A DNA stretch of 64,000 nt from an uncultured Bacteroidales bacterium (GCA_947072905.1 CAMTKF010000007.1:1-64000), one strand, 5' to 3'. Shown: positions 52,047 to 61,152, numbered from the stretch's first letter. Notes: generated by a model from the sequence alone, not told the origin. Translations and numbers: made by a program.

Positions 52047-53309
52047 TTAAATCGGTTCGGTATAATAGAGTATGATCTCGCGTATGGCATCTTGGCACAC
52101 CTTGCAGAAGTGCGGGGCGGTGTTGGTGCGCATGCGGCAGTCGGGGCTTCCTCTCCACACACCTTTAGCCCGATAACCGGCGCCCTCGATCAGTGTGGCC
52201 TTGCCTTCATCCACGAGGTCTTTCCACTTGGAGCCGAAGTCAACACGTGTGGTGATATTAGGTTCCCAAGGCTCTACATCAAGCGGATAAGTCCCCTCCA
52301 TTATATCGTTTTCATAGTAATATTCATCGGCCAGCCCGGCAAAGCTGTGGCCGAATTCATGCACTACCACTTCCCTGAACAGCTCGTTGTCGGCAGCCGT
52401 CAAGGTGTAGAAATTGAATATGCCGCCACCGCCGTATTCCTCGGTATTGGCCAGTACTATGAGGTGCTGTGCCGGCGTTGATATTATGGCATCATAGAGG
52501 TCGTGGACATTTGAGGTAGTGAGGTATCGGTCAGAGTAAAAAGTGGAGAAATGCGACCCGAAGGGAGTCTCGGCCCAGCGTCCCTGAGCGGGTATGCTGA
52601 CTCCGCTCTCACGTCCGGCGCTCTCTACGGCAATGAAGTCAAATCGTTCTGACATCGACGCAAATGGCTCGTGGTCAAATATGGCATCCACAGCCTCGCG
52701 TGCCCTCTGATTAAACTTGGGCATCTCGGCGGCTGTATAACCCTCGGCAAGGATGGCGACGGTGATTTTGGCCGAATCAGGATAATCGCCCCTGTAAACG
52801 TAGCTGTGGGGCATGGGTTTGCGTGCGGTATAGTCGGCTATGAGTATGTCGGCCGGGTCTACTCGCAGTCGGGCATCGGCCACACATACGCGACGGTTGT
52901 CGCGCAGGTTAACCGTTATGTCGACGCTGTCGCGCGGAAACGGCACAAGAACCGTACCTTCCATGGCACGCGGACCGGAATAGTCTTCAGAAACGAGCCA
53001 TTCCTGAAACAAGGTGGAGAATGAGTTGCTGTACAGCGTGTCGCCCGACATGGATGTGAGTATCACATCGGCCGCACCTTCCCTGAGGGGTTTGTCGAGG
53101 TTTACATTTCGGCCGCCCCACCCCTTGTATTTGGAAAGTGATTTGAACGATATACCGGGCGCCGCGGCACTGCCGCATGAGCCTGTGAACACAAAGTCTA
53201 CCCGCAAAGTAGAGTCTGCGAATGCCGAAGCAAACGATGTTTCGCCTGCCTGCATGTTAATGCTGTAGCCCATAGCCACTATGAGTGGGGCCACCTTGCT
53301 GATTTTCAT
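52047..53309 (-). CDS. Secreted M64-family metallopeptidase (IgA peptidase-like)
   Basis: The start is placed at the ATG at 53309, giving 420 residues; the preceding in-frame GTG adds one residue. A signal peptide is followed by a Peptidase_M64_N-like beta domain (about 35-160, LRVDFVFTGSCGSAA) and the M64 catalytic domain with the zinc motif HEFGHSFAGLADE (HExxH at about 317-321). M64 founders cleave IgA; in gut Bacteroidales homologues are common and their targets mostly unknown. The start overlaps the Lrp stop by one base (TGATG), so they are co-transcribed. Confidence 0.9.
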   Translation of the reverse strand: MKISKVAPLIVAMGYSINMQAGETSFASAFADSTLRVDFVFTGSCGSAAAPGISFKSLSKYKGWGGRNVNLDKPLREGAADVILTSMSGDTLYSNSFSTLFQEWLVSEDYSGPRAMEGTVLVPFPRDSVDITVNLRDNRRVCVADARLRVDPADILIADYTARKPMPHSYVYRGDYPDSAKITVAILAEGYTAAEMPKFNQRAREAVDAIFDHEPFASMSERFDFIAVESAGRESGVSIPAQGRWAETPFGSHFSTFYSDRYLTTSNVHDLYDAIISTPAQHLIVLANTEEYGGGGIFNFYTLTAADNELFREVVVHEFGHSFAGLADEYYYENDIMEGTYPLDVEPWEPNITTRVDFGSKWKDLVDEGKATLIEGAGYRAKGVWRGSPDCRMRTNTAPHFCKVCQDAIREIILYYTEPI

Positions 53310-53779
53310 CACTTGCTGTTGTCTACAATAGGCATGGGGCGCTTGAATACCTGCTTGAACGAGATGAGGGTTTCGGTGCGTGCCACACCAAGTGCCTGAA
53401 TCTGGTTCTGAAGTATATCGAGCAGGTGGTCGTTGTTGCGGGCAAAAAGCTTGATAAATATGTCATACTGTCCGGTGGTGAAGTGACACTCGATGATTTC
53501 GGGAATCTGCTTGAGTGTTTCCACTACCGACTTGAACTGTGCAGGGTCGTTAAGGAAAATACCTACGTATGCGCAAGTCTCATATCCTATGGCTTCGGGA
53601 TTGATGAGGCTTTCGGCTCCGGTGATTACACCGCTGGCATACATACGCTGGATGCGCTGATGGATTGCTGCTCCCGATACGCCGCATTCGCGGGCTATTT
53701 CGAGATACGGCTTTCGGGCATTACCTGATAACAGTCTGAGGATATTCAGGTCTAATGTGTCAAATGAGGGTCGATGCAT
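53309..53779 (-). CDS. Lrp/AsnC-family transcriptional regulator
   Basis: The 156-residue protein has the N-terminal helix-turn-helix (LDLNILRLLSGNARKPYLEIARECGVSGAAIHQRIQRMYASGVI) and the C-terminal RAM/AsnC ligand domain (GYETCAYVGIFLNDPAQFKSVVETLKQIPEIIECHFTTGQYDIFIKL). Such regulators answer to amino acids and may form octamers or higher. The shared operon with the secreted peptidase suggests it may control peptide or amino-acid use, including its own operon; this is inference. Confidence 0.92.
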   Translation of the reverse strand: MHRPSFDTLDLNILRLLSGNARKPYLEIARECGVSGAAIHQRIQRMYASGVITGAESLINPEAIGYETCAYVGIFLNDPAQFKSVVETLKQIPEIIECHFTTGQYDIFIKLFARNNDHLLDILQNQIQALGVARTETLISFKQVFKRPMPIVDNSK

Positions 53780-53885
53780 GAATTTGATTTTTAGATTTAT
53801 AATACGGCCGCTGCCGCTAATACTTTAAATTGGTAATGAAATTCGTTTTTATATTTTGTGATGAAATCATTGATGATGTATTTGT

Positions 53886-55058
53886 CTACTCCCAGGTGTA
53901 TCGCTTACCGTGTTTGAAGAGTGAACGCAGGCCGCGTTTGAACTTGCGCACAGGCCGGAAGAATGCCAGAAAAGGCAGCGTAAGCAGCAACCGCCGGCCA
54001 TGAAGCACTTTTACGGCCACTGTCCATATAAGCCCGGTAAGATACCATAGTATCAGCACTGCGGCCGACATGGCCCATGCACAGGTGTTGTACGGTGACA
54101 GAATACCCGCTGCAAGGGCAAACATGGGAGCGAGAAAATAACTTGTGAACGCCACTCCGCCCAACAAGCGCGGACGGTGTGGTATGAATCGGCTGGTGAA
54201 GCTGCGGCGAGCTTTCTCGTCGCTGAATGCACGGGGTGAATTGGCTCCCGGTACATAAACAAGCGATTCAGGCGATAGTTCAACCACGGTATTGGTGCCG
54301 TTGGTGATTTCGCTTACAAATATGTCGTCGTCGCCATTACGGAGATTAAGATGACGCGAGAATCCTTTGTTACGGAAAAAGAGTTCACGGCGGTAGGCCA
54401 GATTGTGCTCGGTGCCTCGCCAGGGATGGCGGCGTATAGCCGGACTGACCCATGCGGCCGAATCGGCCACAAAATCAAATGAACGGGCACGTGCGCCCAT
54501 GGCCCTGTCGTCGTAAGGCGGCGCAGCTGCAAAGCCCAGCACTACCTCTGTGGCTGTATCGCTGCTGAAGTGGCGTGTCATACTGCGTAGCCACAGCGGC
54601 GAGTCTATCTCAGAGCCTGCAGTGGTAAGCACTATCACCGGCATTCTGGTAGCCTTTATACCAAGGGTGATGGCAAGCTTCTTGCGGCTGAGATTGCGCA
54701 CCCCGTCGGGTGTGCAGGTGAGGTAAAGATTACGATGAGTGAGCTGCATGGTACTGACCACCTCGGTAACCGCAGCCGACTCGCCCTCGTTAACCACCAC
54801 CACCTCAAACCGACCCGGATAGTCCTGGGCGAAAATCTGCGGCAGAAGTGTGGCCAGCCCCGAGTCGTCGTCGTGCGAATATACTATCACGGCAACGTCT
54901 TCGAACACGCCGGCAGTGTCGCCTTCGTCATCCGACTTGCGGTGGCGGCGCAGCGGCAGCACTCTTATCATAAAAGTGACAAATGAAATCACCACAGCCA
55001 GTAGTCCCAGCTGCAGCAATGTCCATTGCAAGGAAGATATGTCAAATGCAAAATACAT
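53886..55058 (-). CDS. Membrane-anchored glycosyltransferase family 2-like protein
   Basis: The ATG at 55058 gives 390 residues; the frame can begin with TTG 12 bases earlier. One N-terminal helix (LLQLGLLAVVISFVTFMI) is followed by a GT-A-like domain: VAVIVYSHDDDSGLATLLPQIFAQDYPGRFEVVVVNEG, VLTTAGSEIDSPLWLRSM and a DDD-bearing stretch (NGDDDIFVSEI), then two C-terminal helices and a basic tail (RPVRKFKRGLRSLFKHGKR). It probably transfers a sugar to a lipid or protein acceptor at the inner membrane. The substrate is unknown, and no glycan gene is adjacent. Confidence 0.78.
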   Translation of the reverse strand: MYFAFDISSLQWTLLQLGLLAVVISFVTFMIRVLPLRRHRKSDDEGDTAGVFEDVAVIVYSHDDDSGLATLLPQIFAQDYPGRFEVVVVNEGESAAVTEVVSTMQLTHRNLYLTCTPDGVRNLSRKKLAITLGIKATRMPVIVLTTAGSEIDSPLWLRSMTRHFSSDTATEVVLGFAAAPPYDDRAMGARARSFDFVADSAAWVSPAIRRHPWRGTEHNLAYRRELFFRNKGFSRHLNLRNGDDDIFVSEITNGTNTVVELSPESLVYVPGANSPRAFSDEKARRSFTSRFIPHRPRLLGGVAFTSYFLAPMFALAAGILSPYNTCAWAMSAAVLILWYLTGLIWTVAVKVLHGRRLLLTLPFLAFFRPVRKFKRGLRSLFKHGKRYTWE

Positions 55059-55214
55059 CCTAAAAGTCAATCGTTACTTCTTTCCCTCATGTATACATCA
55101 AATGGATGATAATACACACTCGTTTTAAATTTTTGTTGCTCTGGAGCACTCAAATTCAGAAATCATTCAGAATTGTTGCAAAATTACAAAAAAAATGTTT
55201 TTTCCAATAAAAAA

Positions 55215-55246
55215 TTTGCAGTTTTAATAAAAAAATAATAATTTTG
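55215..55246 (+). promoter_or_regulatory. Consensus promoter of the peptide-ABC-GntR operon
   Basis: TTTG (55215-55218) and TAATTTTG (55239-55246) are separated by 20 nt, a full match to the Bacteroidota promoter. The start site would fall about 35 nt before the 18-codon ORF at 55287. Confidence 0.75.
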
Positions 55247-55286
55247 CGGTGTGTTACTGATGTACAACACCTAAACAATTATAACT

Positions 55287-55343
55287 ATGAAGGCATTCTT
55301 ACTCTCCTTATTGATGGTTCTCCTCTGTATCATTATCCTTTAA
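55287..55343 (+). CDS. 18-residue hydrophobic peptide before the ABC operon
   Basis: A short ORF too small for the track reads MKAFLLSLLMVLLCIIIL and stops 13 bp before the ABC ATPase. The peptide is almost wholly hydrophobic after one lysine, enough to cross the membrane once. It lies directly downstream of a strong promoter and in the leader of the operon. It could be a membrane microprotein that works with the transporter, a leader peptide coupling translation to the downstream genes, or chance. No homologue is known to me. Confidence 0.4.
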   Translation: MKAFLLSLLMVLLCIIIL

Positions 55344-55356
55344 AGATAACACCACC

Positions 55357-56202
55357 ATGCTCAATATCAACAATGTAAGTTTCTACTACCGCAAAGGCTT
55401 CATGGCGGTGGATGATGCCTGCGCAGGCATAGGCAGCGGCATATACCTGCTGTTAGGCGAAAACGGAGCCGGAAAGACCACTCTGCTCCATCTCATATCA
55501 GGATTGCTGTTTCCTAAAAGCGGCAGCTGCTCGCTCGACGAGGTTGATACATCGCTGCGCAGTCCATATACCACCGAGCGCATTTTCTTTGTGGCCGATG
55601 ATTTTGACTGCCCGTTTGCCACCATCAATGAGCTTGCCCGCAGGCACGGGCTGTTCTACCCCACATTCAATTATGAGATGATGCGCGCCAATCTGGCCGA
55701 CTACGGAATGGATGGCTCAGAAAAACTGCGCGCAATGTCGCTGGGCACACGCCGCAAGGCTTTCATTGCCTACTCGCTGGCCTTGGGCGTGGACTATCTG
55801 CTGCTCGACGAACCCACCAACGGCATGGATATAAGCTCCAAGAAGATAATGCTGAAGCAGATAGGCCGGTGCGTGAGCGACGATCAGTGCATTATCGTAT
55901 CCACCCACAACGTACACGACCTGCACACAATGTTTGACCACCTGATGCTGATGCGCCGGGGACGGCTGCGCATCTCCATGCCGGTAGCCGACATACTGGA
56001 GCGGGCTGCATTTGTAAGCAGCCCCTCGCCAATACCCGGAGCCATATTCCCGGAGCCCGAGGGCGGACGATTCAAGGCCATCATACCCAACGAACAGCAC
56101 ATAGACACCGATATCGACTATCCGTTGTTCTACTCGGCCATGATGTCGGAGGCCGGCGACTCATTTATCGAATTTCTAACTTCCAAAAACATACAGCTAT
56201 GA
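55357..56202 (+). CDS. ABC transporter ATP-binding protein
   Basis: The 281-residue ATPase has Walker A LLGENGAGKTTLLH (about residues 32-45), a divergent signature MSLGTRRKAF in place of LSGGQ, Walker B YLLLDEPTNGMD and the switch His in VSTHNVHDL. It powers the permease encoded next (ATGA overlap). The pairing with a YtrA-type GntR regulator matches export systems of the YtrB type, which often answer to cell-wall stress or antimicrobial peptides; this is inferred from layout. Confidence 0.88.
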   Translation: MLNINNVSFYYRKGFMAVDDACAGIGSGIYLLLGENGAGKTTLLHLISGLLFPKSGSCSLDEVDTSLRSPYTTERIFFVADDFDCPFATINELARRHGLFYPTFNYEMMRANLADYGMDGSEKLRAMSLGTRRKAFIAYSLALGVDYLLLDEPTNGMDISSKKIMLKQIGRCVSDDQCIIVSTHNVHDLHTMFDHLMLMRRGRLRISMPVADILERAAFVSSPSPIPGAIFPEPEGGRFKAIIPNEQHIDTDIDYPLFYSAMMSEAGDSFIEFLTSKNIQL

Positions 56203-57017
56203 GGACAGCTGCCACCAAGACATTCTCATTCAGCCGCTTAGACCAGGTATGGTCGTTCTACGCACCATGCACCACACGCTACCTTATGTGGGCGGCCATA
56301 GCCACAGTGGTATCATACCTTATGTATCTGCTGGCCGACAAAACCGACGTAATAGGCATGATGTCAATATCTGGCACCCTGTTGGGCGCTTTTGCCTACA
56401 TGGCGCCCACGGCGTTCACCTTTGTACGCAACCGCTCGCTGGTTTGCCAGCTGCCGGCCACAGCCGCCGAGCAGTTCACTTTCATGCTGCTGTTCAGCTA
56501 CGTAGCCGTACCGCTCACCATGGCAGCGATATGGCTGTCGCTCGAAGGAATAAGCGGGCTGTGCGGATACGACAACTCTATGTTTGCCACCATGCAGCGG
56601 CTATACGCATCCGAACTGGATGCTGCACAGATAGGCTTTTTCAATGATTTCTACGATTTGTTGATGAAGCGTGCCCGCTGGTTACAGTATCTGAGCTGGG
56701 CCATGTCGACTGCCGTAGTGATGCTGATAGTCATAGCTACCGAGAAACAACGCTTCATGAAAGCCGTAGCCGGCGTAATAGTGGCGGGCGTTGCCGTAGG
56801 CATAGTAAGCGGTGTGTTTATGATTGTAAGAATGGTGGACTTCTTCTCGTCTGCAGAATTTGCCCGAGCATCCGAGGAAGATATAATGCCGGTAATAACC
56901 AATGTATTGATGAACGGCGTTAACGACATAGCAAACTTCTCGCTGTGTGTTGTGCCTGCAATTATCATTATATGCCTGTACTTGTCGTGGCGTAAATTCA
57001 AAAGCTTTCAGATGTAA
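56199..57017 (+). CDS. ABC transporter membrane protein (ABC-2-like permease)
   Basis: The 272-residue protein has about six membrane helices (for example MWAAIATVVSYLMYLLA, FMLLFSYVAVPLTMAAIWLSL, VMLIVIATEKQRFMKAVAGVIVAGVAVGIV, NFSLCVVPAIIIICLYLSW) and a short basic end. No sequence signature was recognised, but position between an ABC ATPase and a GntR regulator, with overlaps on both sides, makes it the permease. It likely exports a lipid, peptide or drug. Confidence 0.7.
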   Translation: MRTAATKTFSFSRLDQVWSFYAPCTTRYLMWAAIATVVSYLMYLLADKTDVIGMMSISGTLLGAFAYMAPTAFTFVRNRSLVCQLPATAAEQFTFMLLFSYVAVPLTMAAIWLSLEGISGLCGYDNSMFATMQRLYASELDAAQIGFFNDFYDLLMKRARWLQYLSWAMSTAVVMLIVIATEKQRFMKAVAGVIVAGVAVGIVSGVFMIVRMVDFFSSAEFARASEEDIMPVITNVLMNGVNDIANFSLCVVPAIIIICLYLSWRKFKSFQM

Positions 57018-57376
57018 TGGATTTTCACGCAGAGAAACCAATATATCAGCAGATTGTAGACTACGCGTTTGCCAAGATACTGAGCGGCGAGTGGCCCGAG
57101 GGCAAACGCATACCCTCGGTGCGCGAACTCGCGGCGCTGATGTGTGTAAACACCCACACCATACTCAAGGCATACGATTATCTGCAACTGCTCGACATAA
57201 TTATGGTAAAACGAGGCATGGGATATTATTTGGCCGAAAACGCCCATGCCAAAGTGAACGAATCGCGCCGCAAGGCTTTCCTGTCGACCACAGCACCGGC
57301 TTTCTTCCGCGAAATGAAACTGCTCGGGCTTACGGTAGAAGAGGTGCTGGCCGCTGCCGACTTGGAGGGTGTTTGA
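57017..57376 (+). CDS. GntR-family regulator, YtrA subfamily
   Basis: The 119-residue protein has a winged helix-turn-helix: DFHAEKPIYQQIVDYAFAKILSGEWPEGKRIPSVRELAALMCVNTHTILKAYDYLQ, then a short dimerising tail. It lacks the large effector-binding domain of most GntR proteins, as in YtrA, and usually represses its own ABC operon. Its start overlaps the permease stop (TAATG). Confidence 0.92.
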   Translation: MDFHAEKPIYQQIVDYAFAKILSGEWPEGKRIPSVRELAALMCVNTHTILKAYDYLQLLDIIMVKRGMGYYLAENAHAKVNESRRKAFLSTTAPAFFREMKLLGLTVEEVLAAADLEGV

Positions 57377-57486
57377 CATAAACATCCTCACTGTTGAATT
57401 TTTTTGCAATCTTTCTCTAACTTTTGTCAGTTTTTGAGTGTTAGTATAGAAAAAATATTCTAATCTAACCCTTCAACTAACTATTT

Positions 57487-58938
57487 ATGAGAAAGATAAT
57501 GCTACTGGCCGTTTTAATACTGCTCACGGCCTCCGGAATATGGGCCGACACCCAGTCCGACTTTTCAAAGCATATTTCCGCGTACAATTCACAGATTGCC
57601 GCGCGGCAATATCTACCCGCAGCCAAGTCGATAAGTAAAGCGGCCGAAGCTTGTATTTCTGTTAAAAATTACGAAGGTGCATTTTCCGTAATAGGAAATA
57701 TGGATAAGGTTTTGGCCTCGCGCAAAGTAACCGCCGATTCGCTCCCCGCCGTTTATTACACTTTGGCCAAGGCCCGTTTCAACGCTTACCAGACCATGCA
57801 CAACTCGCAGGCCGCCCAAAAACAGCTTACCAAAATGGCCGCATACGCCAAAGCTGCGGGTTCCAAGGAGTTGATGAACAGCCTGCTGTACAATTCAGCA
57901 CAATTCTACTATGCCAACGGCCAGCCGAGTAAGGGCGACCAATGTATATCGAAGCTGATAAGGCAATACGACGGCGCCCGCGATTATAAGGCAGCCGATG
58001 CAGCATATCAGAAGCTTATCAAACAGGCCGTAAGCTCAAACAACGCCACTATGGTGGAGCATACTTATGAGAATTATATGAAATGGTCTGACTCTATCGA
58101 CGCTATCAACGCCGACACCGCGCTTGGCAAGGTAAAGCAGGAATATGCTGCAAGCCAGGAAACCATAGCTCAGAAAGACAAGACTATCAAGGGCAAGACA
58201 GGCCTGATGGCTACTTTCCTTATACTTTTCATAGCCGCCCTGGGTGCGCTCGGAGTAGGTGTATGGTTCTACTTCCGCATCGTGGCCAAGAACCGCCGTC
58301 TCCGCGAAAGCGTGGAAGCCGCCAATGAGCAAAGTGCCGCCAAGAGTGCCATTCTGCACAATATGTCGTCGACCGTGGAGCCCACGCTCGAAAAACTCGA
58401 TGAGGGAAATCCGGCCGTGCAGAAGCTCAGAGGTTACATGAGGCGCGTTGGCGAATTGTCTGACGTAGGCAATGCCACTCCCCGCGAGCCTGAAGAACTG
58501 GAAGATGTAAATGTTGAAAAATTCTGTGCCGACCTCATCGACGAGATTCGTCCGATGCTCAAGCCGGGTGTATCGGTTCACCTCGATGCCAACAAGGGTA
58601 CTGCCCGACTCGATGCCGATGAAGTCAAGAAGATATTGATGCACCTGCTTGAGAACGCCGCCAAGTACACACCGGCCGACGGTAAGATTTATCTCACTTA
58701 CAAGAAGCGCGGTGCCAAGGTTCATCAGTTCTCTGTAGCCGACTCGGGCCCCGGCATACCCAAGGAACGCCATGCCACAATTTTCACCGCATTTTCAAAC
58801 GGAGTGGTCGACCTCGACTACGGCGACGGACTGGGACTGCCTATCTGCGCACTGCGTGCCGGAAAACTCGGCGGAAAACTCGAGATAGACAGCGACCGCA
58901 CCAAAGGCGCTACCTTTATCCTTACTGTCAGAGCTTGA
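57487..58938 (+). CDS. Histidine-kinase-like membrane protein with TPR-like sensor and no phospho-acceptor His
   Basis: The 483-residue protein has a signal peptide (ends near WADT), a periplasmic helical region of about 210 residues with TPR-like pairs, one membrane helix at about 241-264, a short dimerisation-like stretch and a GHKL ATPase domain. The ATPase boxes are intact: N box HLLENAAKYTP, DSGPGIP (G1) and GDGLGLPI (G2). The HisKA motif, usually NMSHEIRTPL, reads NMSSTVEPTL, so the phospho-acceptor His is Ser295; a His stands four residues before. It converges on the LytTR gene, sharing 11 bp at the stops. It may be a pseudokinase or a partner of the LytS-like kinase. Confidence 0.8.
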   Translation: MRKIMLLAVLILLTASGIWADTQSDFSKHISAYNSQIAARQYLPAAKSISKAAEACISVKNYEGAFSVIGNMDKVLASRKVTADSLPAVYYTLAKARFNAYQTMHNSQAAQKQLTKMAAYAKAAGSKELMNSLLYNSAQFYYANGQPSKGDQCISKLIRQYDGARDYKAADAAYQKLIKQAVSSNNATMVEHTYENYMKWSDSIDAINADTALGKVKQEYAASQETIAQKDKTIKGKTGLMATFLILFIAALGALGVGVWFYFRIVAKNRRLRESVEAANEQSAAKSAILHNMSSTVEPTLEKLDEGNPAVQKLRGYMRRVGELSDVGNATPREPEELEDVNVEKFCADLIDEIRPMLKPGVSVHLDANKGTARLDADEVKKILMHLLENAAKYTPADGKIYLTYKKRGAKVHQFSVADSGPGIPKERHATIFTAFSNGVVDLDYGDGLGLPICALRAGKLGGKLEIDSDRTKGATFILTVRA

Positions 58939-59626
58939 ATTTCTCAAATACTTGATTGCGATAGGTGTCACCGACCGGTATGTCGGTGGCACCTACCACT
59001 ATATGGGTACGGCTGATAGACTCAACCTTGTCGACTGCCACGATAAACGAACGGTGCACACGCACAAACCTGTCGCCGGGCAGAGTCTGAGCCACTGCCT
59101 TAAGGCTCATCTGGGTGAGCAGAGGACGCTCGCGGCCTTTGAGAAATATCTTCACATAGTCCTTAAGCCCTTCCACATACAATATATCGTCGTAGTCTAC
59201 CCTTACAAACTTATAGTCGCTTCTCACCATCATGAATGCTTCAGGCTCCGGCTCATCCACATCATGAAGCAGAGCTACTGCTCGCGCTACGGCATCTGAA
59301 AACTCCTCGTAGCTGACGGGTTTAAGCAGATAATTGAGCGCGTTAACCCTGAATCCATCCAGGGCAAAATCGCGGTAGGCAGTTATGAAAATCACTCCTA
59401 CATTATTGTCACGGGCCACACTTGCCAGCTCCAGCCCCGACATCTGCGGCATCTGTATGTCGAGAAAAGCGAGGTCAACCCGGCCGTCGCCTATAGCCTG
59501 CAGGGCTTCTTTAGCCGAGGTATACGAGCCTACCGGCTCAAGCGCGGGCGTGCGCTGCACGTAGGTCTCTATAAGGCGCAGAGCCAGCGGCTCATCATCG
59601 GCAATTATACAACGCAGTTTTTTCAT
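58928..59626 (-). CDS. LytTR-family response regulator
   Basis: The start at MKKLRCIIADDEPLAL (59626, ATGA overlap with the kinase) gives 232 residues. The receiver domain has acidic residues at 10-11, phospho-acceptor Asp56 (LAFLDIQMPQMSG), Thr in FITAYRD and Lys in LLKPVS. The C-terminal LytTR DNA-binding domain shows YKFVRVDYDDILYVEGLKDYVKIF and FVRVHRSFIVAVDKV. It is the partner of the LytS-like kinase encoded just upstream. Targets are unknown; in this phylum such pairs often govern envelope or glycan genes. Confidence 0.94.
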   Translation of the reverse strand: MKKLRCIIADDEPLALRLIETYVQRTPALEPVGSYTSAKEALQAIGDGRVDLAFLDIQMPQMSGLELASVARDNNVGVIFITAYRDFALDGFRVNALNYLLKPVSYEEFSDAVARAVALLHDVDEPEPEAFMMVRSDYKFVRVDYDDILYVEGLKDYVKIFLKGRERPLLTQMSLKAVAQTLPGDRFVRVHRSFIVAVDKVESISRTHIVVGATDIPVGDTYRNQVFEKFKL

Positions 59627-60690
59627 TTTGAGGGTATTACAAGACATACACGGCACAGATTGTCCTTACCGATTTCTATATCGAGCGATGCCTGGCCGCC
59701 ATAAAGCAGCTCAAGGTGGCGCCTGAGATTGGCAAGCCCCACACCGCCGCTGCCCGAATCGAGGCGCGTATCGTTGTCTACACTGTTGACTGTAAAACAG
59801 CTTATATGCTCGCCATCTGACTCTACCGAAATCTTTATAGGCAGCGATGTATCGGCGGTATTACCATGTTTGAACGCATTTTCGACCAAAGTAACAAACA
59901 GCAGCGGCGGCATATTGCCCTTCTCCTTGATATTAACGTTCAACTCCACCGGACGCGAACCCATGCGCAGACGCATGAGTTCCACATAGTTGCGTATGAA
60001 CTCGGCCTCACGTTCCACCTCCACCTTGTCGGGATTCTCATAAATTACATATCGCAGCAGGCCTGAAAGCTCGTGAACGGCCTTCTGGGCCTCGGCCGAA
60101 TCAACGGCTATGAGCGCATAGATGGTATTGAGGGTATTGAAAAGAAAGTGAGGATTGAGCTGTGCGCGAAGGCTCTCGAGCTCGCTTTCGCGCTGCGATG
60201 CCCTCAGCTCGCGTTGACTTCGCTCAAGCACCTGCCATTGGTTTGAAAGCCTCAGCATCACGGCAAGCGATATGAGCAACAGCAGCATTATGGAGTCGCG
60301 CAGAATAAACGAAGCCTTGGCCATCATTATCTGCAACTGGTCTCTATCGTGATTGAATCGCTTGGGTGCGCCCCCGCTCAGATAGTACATAAGCATAGAG
60401 GCTGAGGCCACCACCAGCACATTCCAGGCCACGAAGCGCCACCACCTGTTGGGTCCGCCGCGCTCCAGTGTACTCGGAATTATCACAAAAAAATTCAGAT
60501 AGAAAACCCCTATCATAATGGCTACCTTAATATAAGCCACCGGGGGCATAGGGCCGCGCCAGGGCGATGCCATGCGCATCAGCACCTCGGGTAGTACAAG
60601 CAGTATGCCTATGATCAAAATGTGAACAGCCGGCGACAATAGCCGTCGGCTGTCATAGCTCTTTGAGCGGGATGGTGTCTTGCTGTCCAT
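59623..60690 (-). CDS. LytS/YpdA-like sensor histidine kinase
   Basis: The 355-residue protein has four N-terminal membrane helices (about 18-140) and a HisKinase domain with LRAQLNPHFLFNTLNTIYAL, whose His is the phospho site, followed by a GHKL ATPase (VTLVENAFKHGN, SGSGGVGLANLRRHLELLYG). It lacks a large sensor domain, so it may sense the membrane. It overlaps the response regulator by ATGA. The single upstream promoter would drive both. Confidence 0.92.
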   Translation of the reverse strand: MDSKTPSRSKSYDSRRLLSPAVHILIIGILLVLPEVLMRMASPWRGPMPPVAYIKVAIMIGVFYLNFFVIIPSTLERGGPNRWWRFVAWNVLVVASASMLMYYLSGGAPKRFNHDRDQLQIMMAKASFILRDSIMLLLLISLAVMLRLSNQWQVLERSQRELRASQRESELESLRAQLNPHFLFNTLNTIYALIAVDSAEAQKAVHELSGLLRYVIYENPDKVEVEREAEFIRNYVELMRLRMGSRPVELNVNIKEKGNMPPLLFVTLVENAFKHGNTADTSLPIKISVESDGEHISCFTVNSVDNDTRLDSGSGGVGLANLRRHLELLYGGQASLDIEIGKDNLCRVCLVIPSK

Positions 60691-60721
60691 GCACCGATGC
60701 GAGGAGATTAAGGTCGGTTTA

Positions 60722-61084
60722 TCAGAAAGGCAGATCCTCGCCGTTGTTCATCGGTTCTACGATTGGAGGAGGAGGTACGGCTCCGGCCATGGGTGCCTGA
60801 GGTGCCACGGGAGCTGCAGCAAGGGGCTCTGATTTCCAGCCGCGGATGCTGGTGTACCAACGACCCTGATATTCGCGGCTTTCGATATCGAAGCTCAGAC
60901 GAATTTCATCGCCCACATTGAGGGGGAACTGGTCGGCACGGTCGCCAAAGAAGTCAAACGCTATCTTGCGGGGATAGTTTTCTTTGGTTTCAAGCACATA
61001 TTCTCTTGATTTCCAGGGGTTACCGGCTTTTGACACGCCTGAACGCTCACCGATAAACTGTATAATTTTTCCTTCTACTTCCAT
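60722..61084 (-). CDS. DUF3127 protein, SSB-like with an acidic SSB-type tail
   Basis: The start at MEVEGKIIQFIGERSG (61084) gives 120 residues; the upstream part of the open frame is the 12-bp repeat array. The body is an OB-fold-like DUF3127 domain (SREYVLETKENYPRKIAFDFFGDRADQFPLNVGDEIRLSFDIE), then a Pro/Ala-rich linker and the end NNGEDLPF, very like the acidic DDIPF tip by which SSB recruits repair proteins. It may bind single-stranded DNA or the SSB interactome. The promoter is at 61145-61152. Confidence 0.8.
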   Translation of the reverse strand: MEVEGKIIQFIGERSGVSKAGNPWKSREYVLETKENYPRKIAFDFFGDRADQFPLNVGDEIRLSFDIESREYQGRWYTSIRGWKSEPLAAAPVAPQAPMAGAVPPPPIVEPMNNGEDLPF

Positions 61085-61144
61085 TATTATATGAGGTATT
61101 AAAATGACATGGTTGGTAAACTTGCCGTATGGGCATAATTTTTG

Positions 61145-61152
61145 CAAAGATA
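61145..61152 (-). promoter_or_regulatory. -7 promoter element of the SSB-like gene
   Basis: On the minus strand TATCTTTG is preceded by TTTG 20 nt upstream, a full match to the Bacteroidota consensus. It lies 61 bp before the ATG. Confidence 0.65.
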
